A stretch of DNA of 64,000 bases from NCBI GenBank assembly GCA_046348225.1, contig JAXMEQ010000011.1, forward strand, positions 1 through 64,000, written 5' to 3'. Positions 33,632 to 43,512 of this stretch are shown one piece after another. The notes under the pieces were generated by a model. It did no database searches. It was not told where the DNA came from and worked only from the letters and a program-made list of their open reading frames with translations. The DNA is from JAXMEQ01 sp046348225. GTDB lineage: Bacteria > Pseudomonadota > Gammaproteobacteria > Burkholderiales > Burkholderiaceae_C. Each line of letters begins with the position of its first letter. Position 1 is the stretch's first letter. The translations under genes were made by a program, and so were the position numbers.

Positions 33632-36363
33632 CACGACTGCAGCAGGCGCTCGGGGTTGGCATCCAGCTTGGCCAGCGCATCGCGCGTGGCGCGTACGGTC
33701 AGCGCCTCTTCCTCCGCCGGTACCAGCAGGCCCGCCTGCAGGTAGGCGGCGAGCCGCCGCGCCTGGATCAGATAGCTGCGCCCGTCGGTCGATGCAAACA
33801 GGTGCAGCTGCTTGCGGTCGCTGCACCACGCGTACTGGACCTGGCTGGTCTTGCTGTTGTGGTCCAGCGTGAACCAGGTGCCCGGCTGAAGTTCCTGTGC
33901 CCAGGCCAGCATGGCCGCGCTGGGGTTGGAGCCGCCATCTGCCACCACCTCGATCATGGAGGTGTCGATGCCCAGCATGAGCTCAATGCTCTCGGCGTCC
34001 AGCGGCAGGTCGGCCGACGGGTCGTCGCCGACAAAATCCTCAAGGTTGGCCAGGCGCTTGGCCATGGCGTCGATGCGGGCCTGCGGGATGGCTTCCGTCT
34101 TGGACAGGAAGGCATCGGCCAGCGTATCGCCAATGATCTTGATATGCGCCTCCTGCGCCGAACCCTGCACGCCCATAAGCGTCATGCCCTGGCGCAGCCG
34201 CTGCAGCAGCTTGGGCAGGTCCTGAATCACGCGCGCGCGGTCGTTGCGGTTGGGCTTGGCACTTGCCGCCCAGACCAGGTCGGACGCACACTTCTTGAGC
34301 GCAATGGTTTCCTCGTGCTGCGGCCCGTTCTTCACAGCCGCCACGGCCAGCACGTCGGCCCAGACCTTGAACAGGAAATCGCGGATCTCGTCGCGCACCG
34401 GGATGTCCTTGAGCATGTTGCGCATCTCGATGGTGTACTGCACCGACATGGTTTCCTTCTGCTCCACCTGCTGCGCCACGCTCACCAGGCGCTGGGTGGC
34501 ACCGTTTTCGGTAAGGAACTTTGCCAGGAACTTCTGGAACTCGTCGTACACCAGCTGGAACACGCGGCGGCCGGTCTCGGGATACTGCTCGATCACCTGC
34601 ACCACCCGCTTGATCTCGCCTTCCATGGCACTGCCGTTGATGGCACTCGCGTCAAAGCCCATCACGCAGGAACCCATGCGGTCGATCAGCTGGCGCGCCG
34701 GGTGCTGCAGCGTGCCGAAGAATTCCGGCTCGGACAGCGCCACGCGCAGCACCGGCATCTGCAGGCGGGCAAACCACACGCGCACCGACGGCGGAATGCG
34801 CTCCTCGGCCAGGATGCTCTGGAACATCAGCGCCACGATTTCGATGGTGGCCTTCTCCGATGACGTCGCCGCCTTCTTTTTCAGTTCGCCGGTCTTCTGG
34901 CGCAGGGCGGTCGCGACCTGCTCGACGCCCGCATCGTCAAAGACCATCACCTCATGGACCGTGCCTTCGACCGTGGCCGCGGCACCTTGCTGCGACAGCG
35001 CTTCGGCCAGGGCCGGCGAAGGCCGCGTCACATGCGACATGTCAAACCCTGCGACCCGGTCGGTCAGCAGGCGCTTGAGCTGGCCGATCACGCCGGTCGC
35101 CCGCATGCGGGCGCGCGCCAGCGGCGTGGTGCCGGTCATCATGCGGGTTTCTTCGGACGCAGGCCCACGGCCGTAACCGCCGGCAACGGAATGACCGCCG
35201 CCCGCTGGGTCACCACCGCCCGGGTAGCCGCCACCCTGGAAGCCCGGGCCCCCGCCGCCGTAGTCCCCACCGCCGGCAGGCCCCCCCTGGCCACCGCCTG
35301 GCCCGGCGTAACCCTGGCCTCCTGCGTAGCCCGGCCCTCCGCCCCCGTAGCCTTGAACGCCACCACCGGCTGGCCCACGACCCCCCGCTTGGCCCGGCTG
35401 GCCGGCGTAGCCCTGCCCACCGGGCCCGCCACCGCCATAGCCGCCCTGCCCCGCGCCGCCCGCAGGGCCGCCCGGGCCGCCACCGTAGCCCGTCTGTCCA
35501 CCACCCCCGTAGCCGCCGCCCGCACTGGAGCCAGAAAATCCGCCGCCGCCTGTGTTGCCACCCCGGCCACCGCCGCCGTAGCCACCACCCCCGTAACCAC
35601 CCCCCGGGCTGGAGCCCGCAAAGCCACCGTTGTTGTCCGGCTGACCCTGGTTGGCTTGTTCATTCGGATCGGGAGAGCCCCCACCAGGGCGCCGCTGGGG
35701 CGGCGGGGGTGTCGAGCCGCGGCGAACCCGCGCCGACAGGTCGATCTCCGGCAGCACACCGTTGCTGACCAGGAACTCGTTGGTCAGGCGGTAGGCTTCA
35801 ATCAGCTGCTCAACCATGTGCTGCTGGATCACGTCCTTGACCAGGCCCCAGGTTTCGCGCGGCAGACCCGCAGCAATCCACTGCTCCACCAGTAGCTGGG
35901 ACACCACCTCCGGACGCAGCACATCGTGGATGGCCAGGTCGTCGCCGCCCTCCAGATGCTGGATCCGCAGGCGCAGGTCGTTCAGCTCCCAGGTCACCTT
36001 GTCCAGAATGGACAGGGCCAGACGCGAGGACAGGATTTTCTTTTCCACCACCTCGTCGCCAATCAGTTCGAGGCTGGAGGCTTCCAGGCGAACCCGCGCC
36101 GTGGCGGTGGGCGGAATCAGGGCGCGGCGCCATGCCTTGGGGGTGCCTGCCACCCACGCCTTGCGCAGCCGGTCGAAGTCCAGCATCGCGTCACGCCGGT
36201 CCTGCATTTCCTTGGTGCTGGAACTCTGGTCCACCAGCTCGATGAGGCGCGCATAAATGGCGTCGGACATCGGGCCCATGACGCCTTCCGCCTGGGCAAT
36301 GAAATGCTCACGTGCCTGGCGTGCAAGCGCCGAGGCGGCAAGTGATGGCGGGTTTTCAGCCAC
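33631..36363 (-). CDS. DUF1631 family protein with Gly/Tyr-rich insert
   Basis: The 910-residue protein has no signal peptide or membrane segment. It has a conserved DUF1631 N-part (residues 1-225, rich in helices) and a conserved C-part (about 410-910) ending in a small beta domain with PGTWFTLDHNSKTSQVQYAWCSDR. Between them, residues 227-400 are an extreme Gly/Tyr/Gln/Pro low-complexity stretch (GGGYGGGGYGGGG, GGQGYAGQPGQ). It follows secF by 11 nt, so it belongs to the yajC-secD-secF transcription unit. The family's function is unknown. The linker length is expected to vary between strains. Confidence 0.85.
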   Translation of the reverse strand: MAENPPSLAASALARQAREHFIAQAEGVMGPMSDAIYARLIELVDQSSSTKEMQDRRDAMLDFDRLRKAWVAGTPKAWRRALIPPTATARVRLEASSLELIGDEVVEKKILSSRLALSILDKVTWELNDLRLRIQHLEGGDDLAIHDVLRPEVVSQLLVEQWIAAGLPRETWGLVKDVIQQHMVEQLIEAYRLTNEFLVSNGVLPEIDLSARVRRGSTPPPPQRRPGGGSPDPNEQANQGQPDNNGGFAGSSPGGGYGGGGYGGGGRGGNTGGGGFSGSSAGGGYGGGGQTGYGGGPGGPAGGAGQGGYGGGGPGGQGYAGQPGQAGGRGPAGGGVQGYGGGGPGYAGGQGYAGPGGGQGGPAGGGDYGGGGPGFQGGGYPGGGDPAGGGHSVAGGYGRGPASEETRMMTGTTPLARARMRATGVIGQLKRLLTDRVAGFDMSHVTRPSPALAEALSQQGAAATVEGTVHEVMVFDDAGVEQVATALRQKTGELKKKAATSSEKATIEIVALMFQSILAEERIPPSVRVWFARLQMPVLRVALSEPEFFGTLQHPARQLIDRMGSCVMGFDASAINGSAMEGEIKRVVQVIEQYPETGRRVFQLVYDEFQKFLAKFLTENGATQRLVSVAQQVEQKETMSVQYTIEMRNMLKDIPVRDEIRDFLFKVWADVLAVAAVKNGPQHEETIALKKCASDLVWAASAKPNRNDRARVIQDLPKLLQRLRQGMTLMGVQGSAQEAHIKIIGDTLADAFLSKTEAIPQARIDAMAKRLANLEDFVGDDPSADLPLDAESIELMLGIDTSMIEVVADGGSNPSAAMLAWAQELQPGTWFTLDHNSKTSQVQYAWCSDRKQLHLFASTDGRSYLIQARRLAAYLQAGLLVPAEEEALTVRATRDALAKLDANPERLLQS
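35164..35685 (-). repeat. Gly/Tyr low-complexity coding tract
   Basis: About 174 codons are almost entirely Gly with regularly placed Tyr, Gln, Pro and Ala. The DNA consists of degenerate GGC/GGG runs with CCACCGCC-type units on the plus strand. It has no beta-barrel or coiled-coil character and is probably disordered. Confidence 0.9.
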
Positions 36364-36374
36364 CGGTCAGGCCC

Positions 36375-37328
36375 TCAGACCGCGGCACCCGCGTTGGGGT
36401 CGTTCGGGTCGCCTTCCTTGCGGGGCGGCGTCTTCATGAGGTCTTCACGCTTGATGCCCAGCCACATGGCAATGGCCGCCGCCACGAACACCGACGAGTA
36501 AATGCCGAAGCAGATGCCGATGGTCAGGGCGAGCGCGAAATAAAAGAGGGTCGGACCGCCGAACAGCAGCATAGACAGCACCATGATCTGGGTGGAACCG
36601 TGGGTGATGATGGTACGGCTGATGGTTGAGGTGATGGCGTTGTCAATGATTTCCACCGTGCTCATCTTGCGAAAGCGGCGGAAATTCTCACGAATCCGGT
36701 CGAAAATTACCACGGATTCGTTGACCGAGTAGCCGAGCACGGCCAGTACGGCGGCCAGCACGGCCAGCGAAAACTCCCACTGGAAGAACGCAAAGAATCC
36801 GAGGATGATGATGACGTCGTGCAGGTTGGCGATGATCGCCGCCACCGCAAACTTCCATTCGAAGCGCAGCGCCAGGTAGATCATGATGCCCACGACCACC
36901 ATGCCCAGCGCCTTGAGGCCGTCAGTGGCCAGCTCCTCCCCCACCTGGGGCCCAACGAACTCGGTGCGCCGCAGCGTGACGCTGGGGTCCGAGGCCTTGA
37001 GCGCCGCCATCACCCTGTCGCTTTGCTGGGCCGAGCTGACGCCTTTCTGGGCCGGCAGGCGGATGATGACGTCGGCGGCGGTGCCAAAGTTCTGGACCTG
37101 CACATCGGAGAAGCCCAGGCCGGCCACGGTGCCGCGCACCTTTTCAAGCTCGGCCGGTTGCGAATAGCTGACTTCCATGACCGTGCCGCCGGTGAATTCC
37201 ACCGACAGGTGCAGCCCGCGGGAGAACAGGAAAAAAACCGCCGCGGCAAAGGTCAGGAAGGAAATCACGTTGAAGATCAACGCGTTCTTCATGAACGGGA
37301 TGTCGCGACGGATCTTGAAGAATTCCAT
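36375..37328 (-). CDS. secF: Protein translocase subunit SecF
   Basis: The 317-residue inner-membrane protein has the six-helix SecF plan: first helix near ALIFNVISFLTFAAAVFFLFSRGLHL, the periplasmic P1-like part, then the RND-type helices with SVNESVVIFDRIRENFR and TLFYFALALTIGICFGIYSSVFVAAAIA (quoted in part). With SecD it uses the proton gradient to help protein export. It lies 13 nt after secD. Confidence 0.96.
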   Translation of the reverse strand: MEFFKIRRDIPFMKNALIFNVISFLTFAAAVFFLFSRGLHLSVEFTGGTVMEVSYSQPAELEKVRGTVAGLGFSDVQVQNFGTAADVIIRLPAQKGVSSAQQSDRVMAALKASDPSVTLRRTEFVGPQVGEELATDGLKALGMVVVGIMIYLALRFEWKFAVAAIIANLHDVIIILGFFAFFQWEFSLAVLAAVLAVLGYSVNESVVIFDRIRENFRRFRKMSTVEIIDNAITSTISRTIITHGSTQIMVLSMLLFGGPTLFYFALALTIGICFGIYSSVFVAAAIAMWLGIKREDLMKTPPRKEGDPNDPNAGAAV

Positions 37329-37341
37329 GCTGGCTACTCCC

Positions 37342-39222
37342 TCACTCGGCTTTGGTTATAGCGCCATCGGGCGCAGGCCGCCAGATGGTACCAATCGACA
37401 CTGTCTTGAGCTTCTTCTGCCGGCCGTACCAGAAATTGACCAGGCCGCGCGAAAAGAAAACCGCCGAAAACATGGATGTCAGGATGCCGATGCAATGCAC
37501 CACGGCAAAGCCGCGCACCGGCCCGGAGCCGAACGCCAGCAAGGCCACGCCCGCGATCAGCGTGGTGATGTTGGAGTCAAGGATGGTGGCCCAGGCCCGG
37601 TCGTAGCCCGCGTGGATCGCCGCCTGCGGTGCAGCACCGTTGCGCAGCTCCTCTCGCACGCGTTCGTTGATCAGCACGTTGGAGTCAATCGCCATGCCCA
37701 GTGCCAGCGCCATGGCCGCCATGCCGGGCAGCGTCAGGGTGGCCTGCAGCATGGACAGCACTGCTACCAGCAACAGCAGGTTGACCGCCAGGGCGATGCC
37801 GGAGAACAGGCCGAACAGCATGTAGTACACCGCCATGAAGGCCACAATGACCACAAAGCCCCAGGCCACGCTGTGAAAGCCCTTGGCAATGTTCTCTGCA
37901 CCCAGGCTTGGGCCGATGGTGCGCTCCTCGATGATCTCCATGGGAGCAGCCAGTGACCCCGCACGCAGCAGCAGCGCGAGGTCGCTGGCTTCGTTGACCG
38001 TCATCGATCCGGAGATCTGGAACCGGTTACCCAGTTCACTCTGGATCACCGGCGCCGTCAGCACTTCGCCCTTGCCCTTTTCGAACAGCAGGATTGCCAT
38101 GCGCTTCCTGATGTTCTCGCGGCTGGTGTCACGCATGATGCGTCCGCCCTTGGCGTCCACGGTCAGGTCCACCTTCGGCTGCTGGGTCTGCGAATCAAAG
38201 CCCGGCTGGGCATCGCTGAGGCTCTCGCCGGTCAGGATCACCTGCTTCTTGACAATCACCACCCGGCCGTCGCGTTCCAGATAGCGCTCGGAGCCGAAGG
38301 GCACCGGCCCGGTGCCGAGTTCTGCCGAACGCGCCTCGGAACTTTCATCCACCAGCCGCATTTCCAGCGTGGCGGTACGACCCAGGATGTCCTTGGCCTT
38401 GGCGGTGTCCTGCACCCCCGGCAACTGCACCACGATCCGGTCCAGCCCCTGCTGCTGGATCACCGGCTCGGCCACACCGAGCTCGTTGATCCGGTTGTGC
38501 AGGGTCACGATGTTCTGCTTGAGCGCCTGCTCCTGCACACGGCGTGCGGCTTCGGGCTTGAGGCTGGCCGTGAGCTTGTACTCGGTGCCTTCCGCCACAT
38601 CGCTGGTTTGCAGGTCGGGAAACTGGTCACCAATCACCCGGCGGGCCGCTTCCAGCGACGCGGCGTCACGAAGCCGGACTTCGACCACCTGGCCGTTGCG
38701 GGCGATGCCGTTGTGCCGCACGTTCTTTTCGCGCAGCCCGAAACGGATATCGCCGGCATACGCCTCGGCCTTCTTTGTCAGCGCGGCCTGCATGTCCACC
38801 TGCAGCATGAAGTGCACGCCGCCGCGCAAGTCCAGCCCCAGGTACATCGGGGCCGCATGCAACGCGGACAGCCAGCGGGGCGAGCGCGACAGGAGGTTCA
38901 GCGCCACCACATAGCCGGGGTCGGTCGCATCGGGCACCAGTGCCTTCTGGATCGCATCCTTGGCCTTGAGCTGCACGTCGGTGGAGTCAAACCGGGCCCG
39001 CACGGAAGTGCCATCCAGGGTCACGCCCTCGGAAGCAATGCCTGCGGCCTTGAGCGCCTGCTCCACCCGCGCCAGCGTCGTGCTGTCAACCTTGATGCCG
39101 GACTTGGCGGACGAGACCTGCACCGCCGGGGATTCGCCGAAGAAATTGGGCAGGGTGTAAATGGCCCCTACCAGCAACGCGATCACGATGATCACGTACT
39201 TCCAGACCGGATAACGGTTCAT
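37342..39222 (-). CDS. secD: Protein translocase subunit SecD
   Basis: The 626-residue protein starts at ATG 39222 (MNRYPVWKYVIIVIALLVGAIY). It has the first membrane helix, the DLRGGVHFMLQVDM periplasmic base motif, the long periplasmic head and the C-terminal RND helices with AMALALGMAIDSNVLINERVREE (in part). It works with SecF and YajC at the SecYEG channel. An upstream in-frame ATG at 39258 adds 12 residues that do not look like SecD. Confidence 0.96.
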   Translation of the reverse strand: MNRYPVWKYVIIVIALLVGAIYTLPNFFGESPAVQVSSAKSGIKVDSTTLARVEQALKAAGIASEGVTLDGTSVRARFDSTDVQLKAKDAIQKALVPDATDPGYVVALNLLSRSPRWLSALHAAPMYLGLDLRGGVHFMLQVDMQAALTKKAEAYAGDIRFGLREKNVRHNGIARNGQVVEVRLRDAASLEAARRVIGDQFPDLQTSDVAEGTEYKLTASLKPEAARRVQEQALKQNIVTLHNRINELGVAEPVIQQQGLDRIVVQLPGVQDTAKAKDILGRTATLEMRLVDESSEARSAELGTGPVPFGSERYLERDGRVVIVKKQVILTGESLSDAQPGFDSQTQQPKVDLTVDAKGGRIMRDTSRENIRKRMAILLFEKGKGEVLTAPVIQSELGNRFQISGSMTVNEASDLALLLRAGSLAAPMEIIEERTIGPSLGAENIAKGFHSVAWGFVVIVAFMAVYYMLFGLFSGIALAVNLLLLVAVLSMLQATLTLPGMAAMALALGMAIDSNVLINERVREELRNGAAPQAAIHAGYDRAWATILDSNITTLIAGVALLAFGSGPVRGFAVVHCIGILTSMFSAVFFSRGLVNFWYGRQKKLKTVSIGTIWRPAPDGAITKAE

Positions 39223-39273
39223 GTGTGGTTCAACCCGAATGGCAGGCAGCGCGGGCAACCCGCGCCACCGCCT

Positions 39274-39606
39274 TTACTTGATGGTGCCCTTGGGCAGGAC
39301 CTGCACCACGGCGCTGCGCTGCAGCTGGATTTCAACGCCGCCCGCAATTTCCACGCCGATGTAGCTGTCGCCCAGCTTGGTCACCTTGCCCAGCACACCA
39401 CCTGCGGTGGCCACTTCGTCACCTTTGGCCAGTGCCTCGATCATCATGCGGTGCTCCTTCTGGCGCTTCATCTGGGGACGGATCATCACAAAGTAAAGCA
39501 CCACAAACATCAGCACCAGCGGCAGCATGCTCATCAGGGACGACTGCATGTCACCCCCGGCAGCGGCGGCAGGGGCGGTTTGGGCAAAGGCGGAAGAAAT
39601 GAACAC
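39274..39606 (-). CDS. yajC: Sec translocase accessory protein YajC
   Basis: The 110-residue protein is placed at GTG 39606, preceded by TTGGAG at 5 nt; this gives the usual YajC length. One membrane helix (about residues 24-43) is followed by IRPQMKRQKEHRMMIEAL and GDEVATAGGVLGKV, both family marks. It heads yajC-secD-secF-DUF1631. The queA-tgt genes that often precede yajC are absent here. Confidence 0.93.
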   Translation of the reverse strand: MFISSAFAQTAPAAAAGGDMQSSLMSMLPLVLMFVVLYFVMIRPQMKRQKEHRMMIEALAKGDEVATAGGVLGKVTKLGDSYIGVEIAGGVEIQLQRSAVVQVLPKGTIK

Positions 39607-39767
39607 GGTGGCTCCAACGAGTGATGAACACAAAAAACCCGCAGGCAGGCGCACTCCCAGGTGCGCGCCCGGCGGGAGCCACCGATTGTATTCGGCCCCT
39701 GCCGGTAATTAGTTGTAACCAGCCGCGCCGCAGGGGTGAATCGGGGGTGTTGTGGCCCGGCGCCGGA

Positions 39768-42700
39768 TCAGGCCGCCTTGCGAACCGTCTCGGGGTGTGG
39801 CCACTGCTGCATCAGCGCCGCCCACTTCTGGCGCGCCGCCTTGAGGTTGCGCTCCTTCACATGGCCAAAGCCCTTGATCTGCTCCGGCAGGCAGGCAATT
39901 TCGAGCGCCAGCGCATGGTTGCCCGCGTTCAGCGCGTCCAGCACCTGGCCGATGCTGGCGCGGTATTCGCCAATCAGCGCACGCTCGGTACGGCGCTCTT
40001 CGGTGCGGCCGAAGATGTCCAGCGGCGTGCCGCGCAGGCCCTTGAGCCGCGCCAGCAGCTTGAAGGCCAGGCCCATGGCCGGCCCGAACTGGCGCTTCTG
40101 AAGCTCGCCCTTGTCGTTCTTTTTGGCCAGCAGCGGCGGTGCCAGGTGGTAGTTGAGCTTGAAGTCGCCTTCAAACATGCTGTTGATGCGCGCGTGGAAG
40201 GCGGCATCGGTGTGCAGCCGCGCCACCTCGTACTCGTCCTTGTAGGCCATCAGCTTGAACAGGTAGCGCGCGACCGCTTCGGTCAATGCCGTCTTGCCGA
40301 GCGGCAGTTCGGCCAGCCGGACCTTTACAACGAAGTCCTTGTACGTCCTGGCATAGGCCGCGTTCTGGTAGTCGGTGAGAAATTCCACACGGCGCGCCAC
40401 CAGCGACTCCAGCGTCTCGCGCTTGCGCAACTCGATCACCTGCGCAGGCGCCAGCAGCCGCTGCACCGCCGCCCAGTCGTGCGCGGCGTGGCGGCCCCAC
40501 TCAAAGGCCGCCTTGTTCTGCTCCACCGCCACCGCGTTGAGCTCGATCGCACGCAGCAGCGATTCGCGGCCCAGCGGAATCCAGCCCTTTTGCCACGCGT
40601 AGCCGAGCATCATCGGGTTGGTGTAGATGCTGTCGCCCATCAGTCGCGTGGCGGCCGCGTCGGCGTCAAAAATGCCCACACTGTCCTGGCCCACGGCCTT
40701 GGAGATTTCGGCGGCACAGGCCTCGGCCGGGTTCTGCCAGCCGCCGTTCTTCACAAAAGCGGCGGTCGGTGTGCTGTGCGAGTTGAGCGCCACACGGGTG
40801 CGGCCTTCGCGCATGCGCAGCACGGTTTCCTTGCCGGCGGCAACGATCGGGTCGCAACCAATGATGCAGTCGGCGCCCGCCATGCCTACCCGCGTGGTGC
40901 GGATGTCGTCCGGGTGGTTGCCGATCAGCACATGGCTCCATGTAGCGCCGCCTTTTTGCGCCAGGCCGCCGGCGTCCTGCGTGACGATGCCCTTGCCCTC
41001 GATGTGCCCGGCCACGCCCAACAGCTGGCCGATGGTGATGACGCCGGTACCGCCCACGCCTGCCACCACAATGCCGTAGGCACCCTGCATGGCGGGGATG
41101 ACCGGCTCGGGCAGCACGCCCAGGCTGGCAGGTGACGGTGCCTGCGACTTCGCCTTGCCCCTGAGCTTGCCGCCTTCGACCGTGACGAAGCTGGGGCAAA
41201 AGCCCTTGGTGCAGGAAAAGTCCTTGTTGCAGGTGCTCTGGTTGATGGTGCGCTTGCGGCCGAATTCGGTCTCCAGCGGCTCCACGCTCAGGCAGTTGGA
41301 CTGCACGCCGCAGTCGCCACAGCCTTCACACACCAGTTCGTTGATGACCACGCGCTTGGCCGGGTCCACCATGCTGCCGCGCTTGCGGCGGCGGCGCTTT
41401 TCCGTGGCGCAGGTCTGGTCGTAAATGATGACGGTGGTGCCCTTGATGTCGCGAAACGCCCGCTGCACCGCGTCCAGCGTGTCGCGGTGCTGGATGGCGA
41501 TGCCCTCGGGCAGCCCCTTCACGCCGTGGTACTTCTCCGGCTCGTCGGTCACGATGGTGATCTTGACGGCGCCTTCCGCCCGCATGCTCTGCGCGATCTG
41601 CACCACGCTGTGGCCCTCGGGCCGTTCACCGACCTGCTGGCCGCCGGTCATCGCCACCGCGTCGTTGTACAGGATCTTGTAGGTGATGTTCACACCCGCC
41701 GCAATGCTCTGGCGCACCGCCAGCAGGCCGCTGTGGAAGTACGTGCCGTCGCCCAAATTGGCAAAGATGTGCTGATCGGTGGTGAAAGGCGCCTGGCCGG
41801 TCCAGGGTACGCCCTCGCCGCCCATCTGCGTGAAGCCCACCGTGCTGCGGTCCATCCAGGTGGCCATGAAGTGGCAGCCAATGCCGGCCATGGCGCGCGA
41901 GCCTTCGGGCACGCGGGTGCTGGTGTTGTGCGGGCAACCCGAGCAAAACCAGGGCTGGCGGTCGGCCTTGACCTCCACCACCTGCATCGCACGTTCCTTG
42001 GCTTCCAGGATGGCCAGCTGGGCATCGATGCGGGCGGCCATGTCGCCATCCACGCCCAGCTTCTTCAGGCGCTGGGCAATGGCGCGCGCGATCAGCGCCG
42101 GCGACAGGTCGGCGTTGGCGCGCAGCAGCTTGTTTTCGGTCGGGTTGGCCATGGACCATTCGCCGCCCGAGTAGTCGCCCTCGACCTCGTTGAACTTGCC
42201 CAGCACATTGGGCCGCACGTCGGGGCGCCAGTTGTACAGCTCTTCCTTGACCTGGTATTCAATGACCTGGCGCTTTTCCTCGATGACCAGGATCTCGCGC
42301 AGGCCGGTGGCGAATTCGCGCGTGCCCTGGGCCTCCAGCGGCCAGACCACGCCCACCTTGTGCAGGCGGATGCCCAGCTGCCGGCAGGTGGCGTCGTCCA
42401 GGCCCAGATCGATCAGGGCCTGGCGCGTGTCGTTGTAGGCCTTGCCACTGGCCATCAGGCCGATGCGGTCGTTCGGGCCCTCGATCACGTTGTAGTTGAG
42501 GCGGTTGGCGCGGATGTAGGCCAGCGCGGCGTACCACTTGTAGTCAAACAGGCGCGCCTCCTGCTCCAGCGCATGGTCGGGCCAGCGGATGTGCACGCCA
42601 CCGGGTGGCATCTGGAAGTCAGTGGGCAGCTTGATCTGCACGCGCTCGGGGTCGATCATGGCCGTGGCGCTGGACTCCACGATTTCCTGGATGGTCTTCA

Positions 42701-43331
42701 TGCCGGCCCAGACGCCGGCATAACGGCTCATGGCGAAGGCATGGATGCCCAGGTCCAGGATTTCCTGCACCGTGGCCGGAAAGAACACCGGCAGCCCGCA
42801 GGCCTTGAAGATATGGTCGCTCTGGTGGGCCGCGGTGGAGCTCTTGGACACATGGTCGTCGCCCGCCACGGCGATCACGCCACCATATTCGGTGGTGCCG
42901 GCCATGTTGGCGTGCTTGAACACGTCGGAACAGCGGTCCACACCCGGGCCCTTGCCATACCAGATGCCAAACACGCCATCAAACTTGTTGGTGCCATCCG
43001 GGGAAAAGCCCAGCTGCTGCGTGCCCCACAGCGCGGTGGCGGCCAGCTCTTCATTGACTCCCGGCTGGAACACGATGTTCTGCGCCTTCAGGTACTTGCT
43101 GGCCTTCCACAGGGCCTGGTCGTAACCACCCAGCGGCGAGCCGCGGTAGCCGCTGATGAACCCGGCCGTATTCTTGCCCGCCAGCTGGTCGCGCAGGCGC
43201 TGCAGCATGGGCAGCTTGACCAGGGCCTGCACGCCGCTCATGAAGGCGCGGCCGTAGTCCAGCGAATACTTGTCGTCGAGCGTGACGGTTTCCAGCGCTT
43301 TGCGGATGTGCTCGGGCAGCGGGGCGTTCAT
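39768..43331 (-). CDS. Indolepyruvate ferredoxin oxidoreductase (fused IorAB-type)
   Basis: The 1187-residue protein fuses the subunits of a TPP-dependent 2-keto acid ferredoxin oxidoreductase. The N-terminal TPP/pyrimidine part has GFISGYRGSPLGGYD. A central TPP-binding part has FCSGCPHNTSTRVPEGSRAM and the GDGTYFHSG stretch. A ferredoxin-like iron-sulfur site CEGCGDCGVQSNC lies around residue 667. The gamma-type domain with GVGGTGVITIGQLL follows. It oxidises arylpyruvates from aromatic amino acid breakdown to acyl-CoAs. A divergent Lrp-type regulator lies next to it, as in many betaproteobacteria. Confidence 0.93.
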   Translation of the reverse strand: MNAPLPEHIRKALETVTLDDKYSLDYGRAFMSGVQALVKLPMLQRLRDQLAGKNTAGFISGYRGSPLGGYDQALWKASKYLKAQNIVFQPGVNEELAATALWGTQQLGFSPDGTNKFDGVFGIWYGKGPGVDRCSDVFKHANMAGTTEYGGVIAVAGDDHVSKSSTAAHQSDHIFKACGLPVFFPATVQEILDLGIHAFAMSRYAGVWAGMKTIQEIVESSATAMIDPERVQIKLPTDFQMPPGGVHIRWPDHALEQEARLFDYKWYAALAYIRANRLNYNVIEGPNDRIGLMASGKAYNDTRQALIDLGLDDATCRQLGIRLHKVGVVWPLEAQGTREFATGLREILVIEEKRQVIEYQVKEELYNWRPDVRPNVLGKFNEVEGDYSGGEWSMANPTENKLLRANADLSPALIARAIAQRLKKLGVDGDMAARIDAQLAILEAKERAMQVVEVKADRQPWFCSGCPHNTSTRVPEGSRAMAGIGCHFMATWMDRSTVGFTQMGGEGVPWTGQAPFTTDQHIFANLGDGTYFHSGLLAVRQSIAAGVNITYKILYNDAVAMTGGQQVGERPEGHSVVQIAQSMRAEGAVKITIVTDEPEKYHGVKGLPEGIAIQHRDTLDAVQRAFRDIKGTTVIIYDQTCATEKRRRRKRGSMVDPAKRVVINELVCEGCGDCGVQSNCLSVEPLETEFGRKRTINQSTCNKDFSCTKGFCPSFVTVEGGKLRGKAKSQAPSPASLGVLPEPVIPAMQGAYGIVVAGVGGTGVITIGQLLGVAGHIEGKGIVTQDAGGLAQKGGATWSHVLIGNHPDDIRTTRVGMAGADCIIGCDPIVAAGKETVLRMREGRTRVALNSHSTPTAAFVKNGGWQNPAEACAAEISKAVGQDSVGIFDADAAATRLMGDSIYTNPMMLGYAWQKGWIPLGRESLLRAIELNAVAVEQNKAAFEWGRHAAHDWAAVQRLLAPAQVIELRKRETLESLVARRVEFLTDYQNAAYARTYKDFVVKVRLAELPLGKTALTEAVARYLFKLMAYKDEYEVARLHTDAAFHARINSMFEGDFKLNYHLAPPLLAKKNDKGELQKRQFGPAMGLAFKLLARLKGLRGTPLDIFGRTEERRTERALIGEYRASIGQVLDALNAGNHALALEIACLPEQIKGFGHVKERNLKAARQKWAALMQQWPHPETVRKAA

Positions 43332-43390
43332 GTGTCAGGTCTCCTGCGGTCTTGGTTTCCTGCCTTGTGGGCGGGGCGAATGGGCCGGCA

Positions 43391-43512
43391 CCCGGATAGG
43401 GCGTGGCCTCTAGTGAGATGCAAAGTGTATGCCGGGTCCCCGGATAAGTCTTTGCTTTCTATGCCCGGATATTGTTGAATTGAGAAAGAATCTTTCCCAA
43501 AATACCCGGTTA
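43391..43512. promoter_or_regulatory. Four CCCGGATA-like repeats in the IOR/lrp divergent region
   Basis: CCCGGATA occurs at 43391-43398, 43439-43446 and 43464-43471, and CCCGGTTA at 43505-43512, all in the same direction. They fill the 180-nt control region between the oxidoreductase and the Lrp-type gene. Lrp proteins often bind several spaced sites and wrap DNA. The regulator is therefore the likely ligand, but this is inference. Confidence 0.45.
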
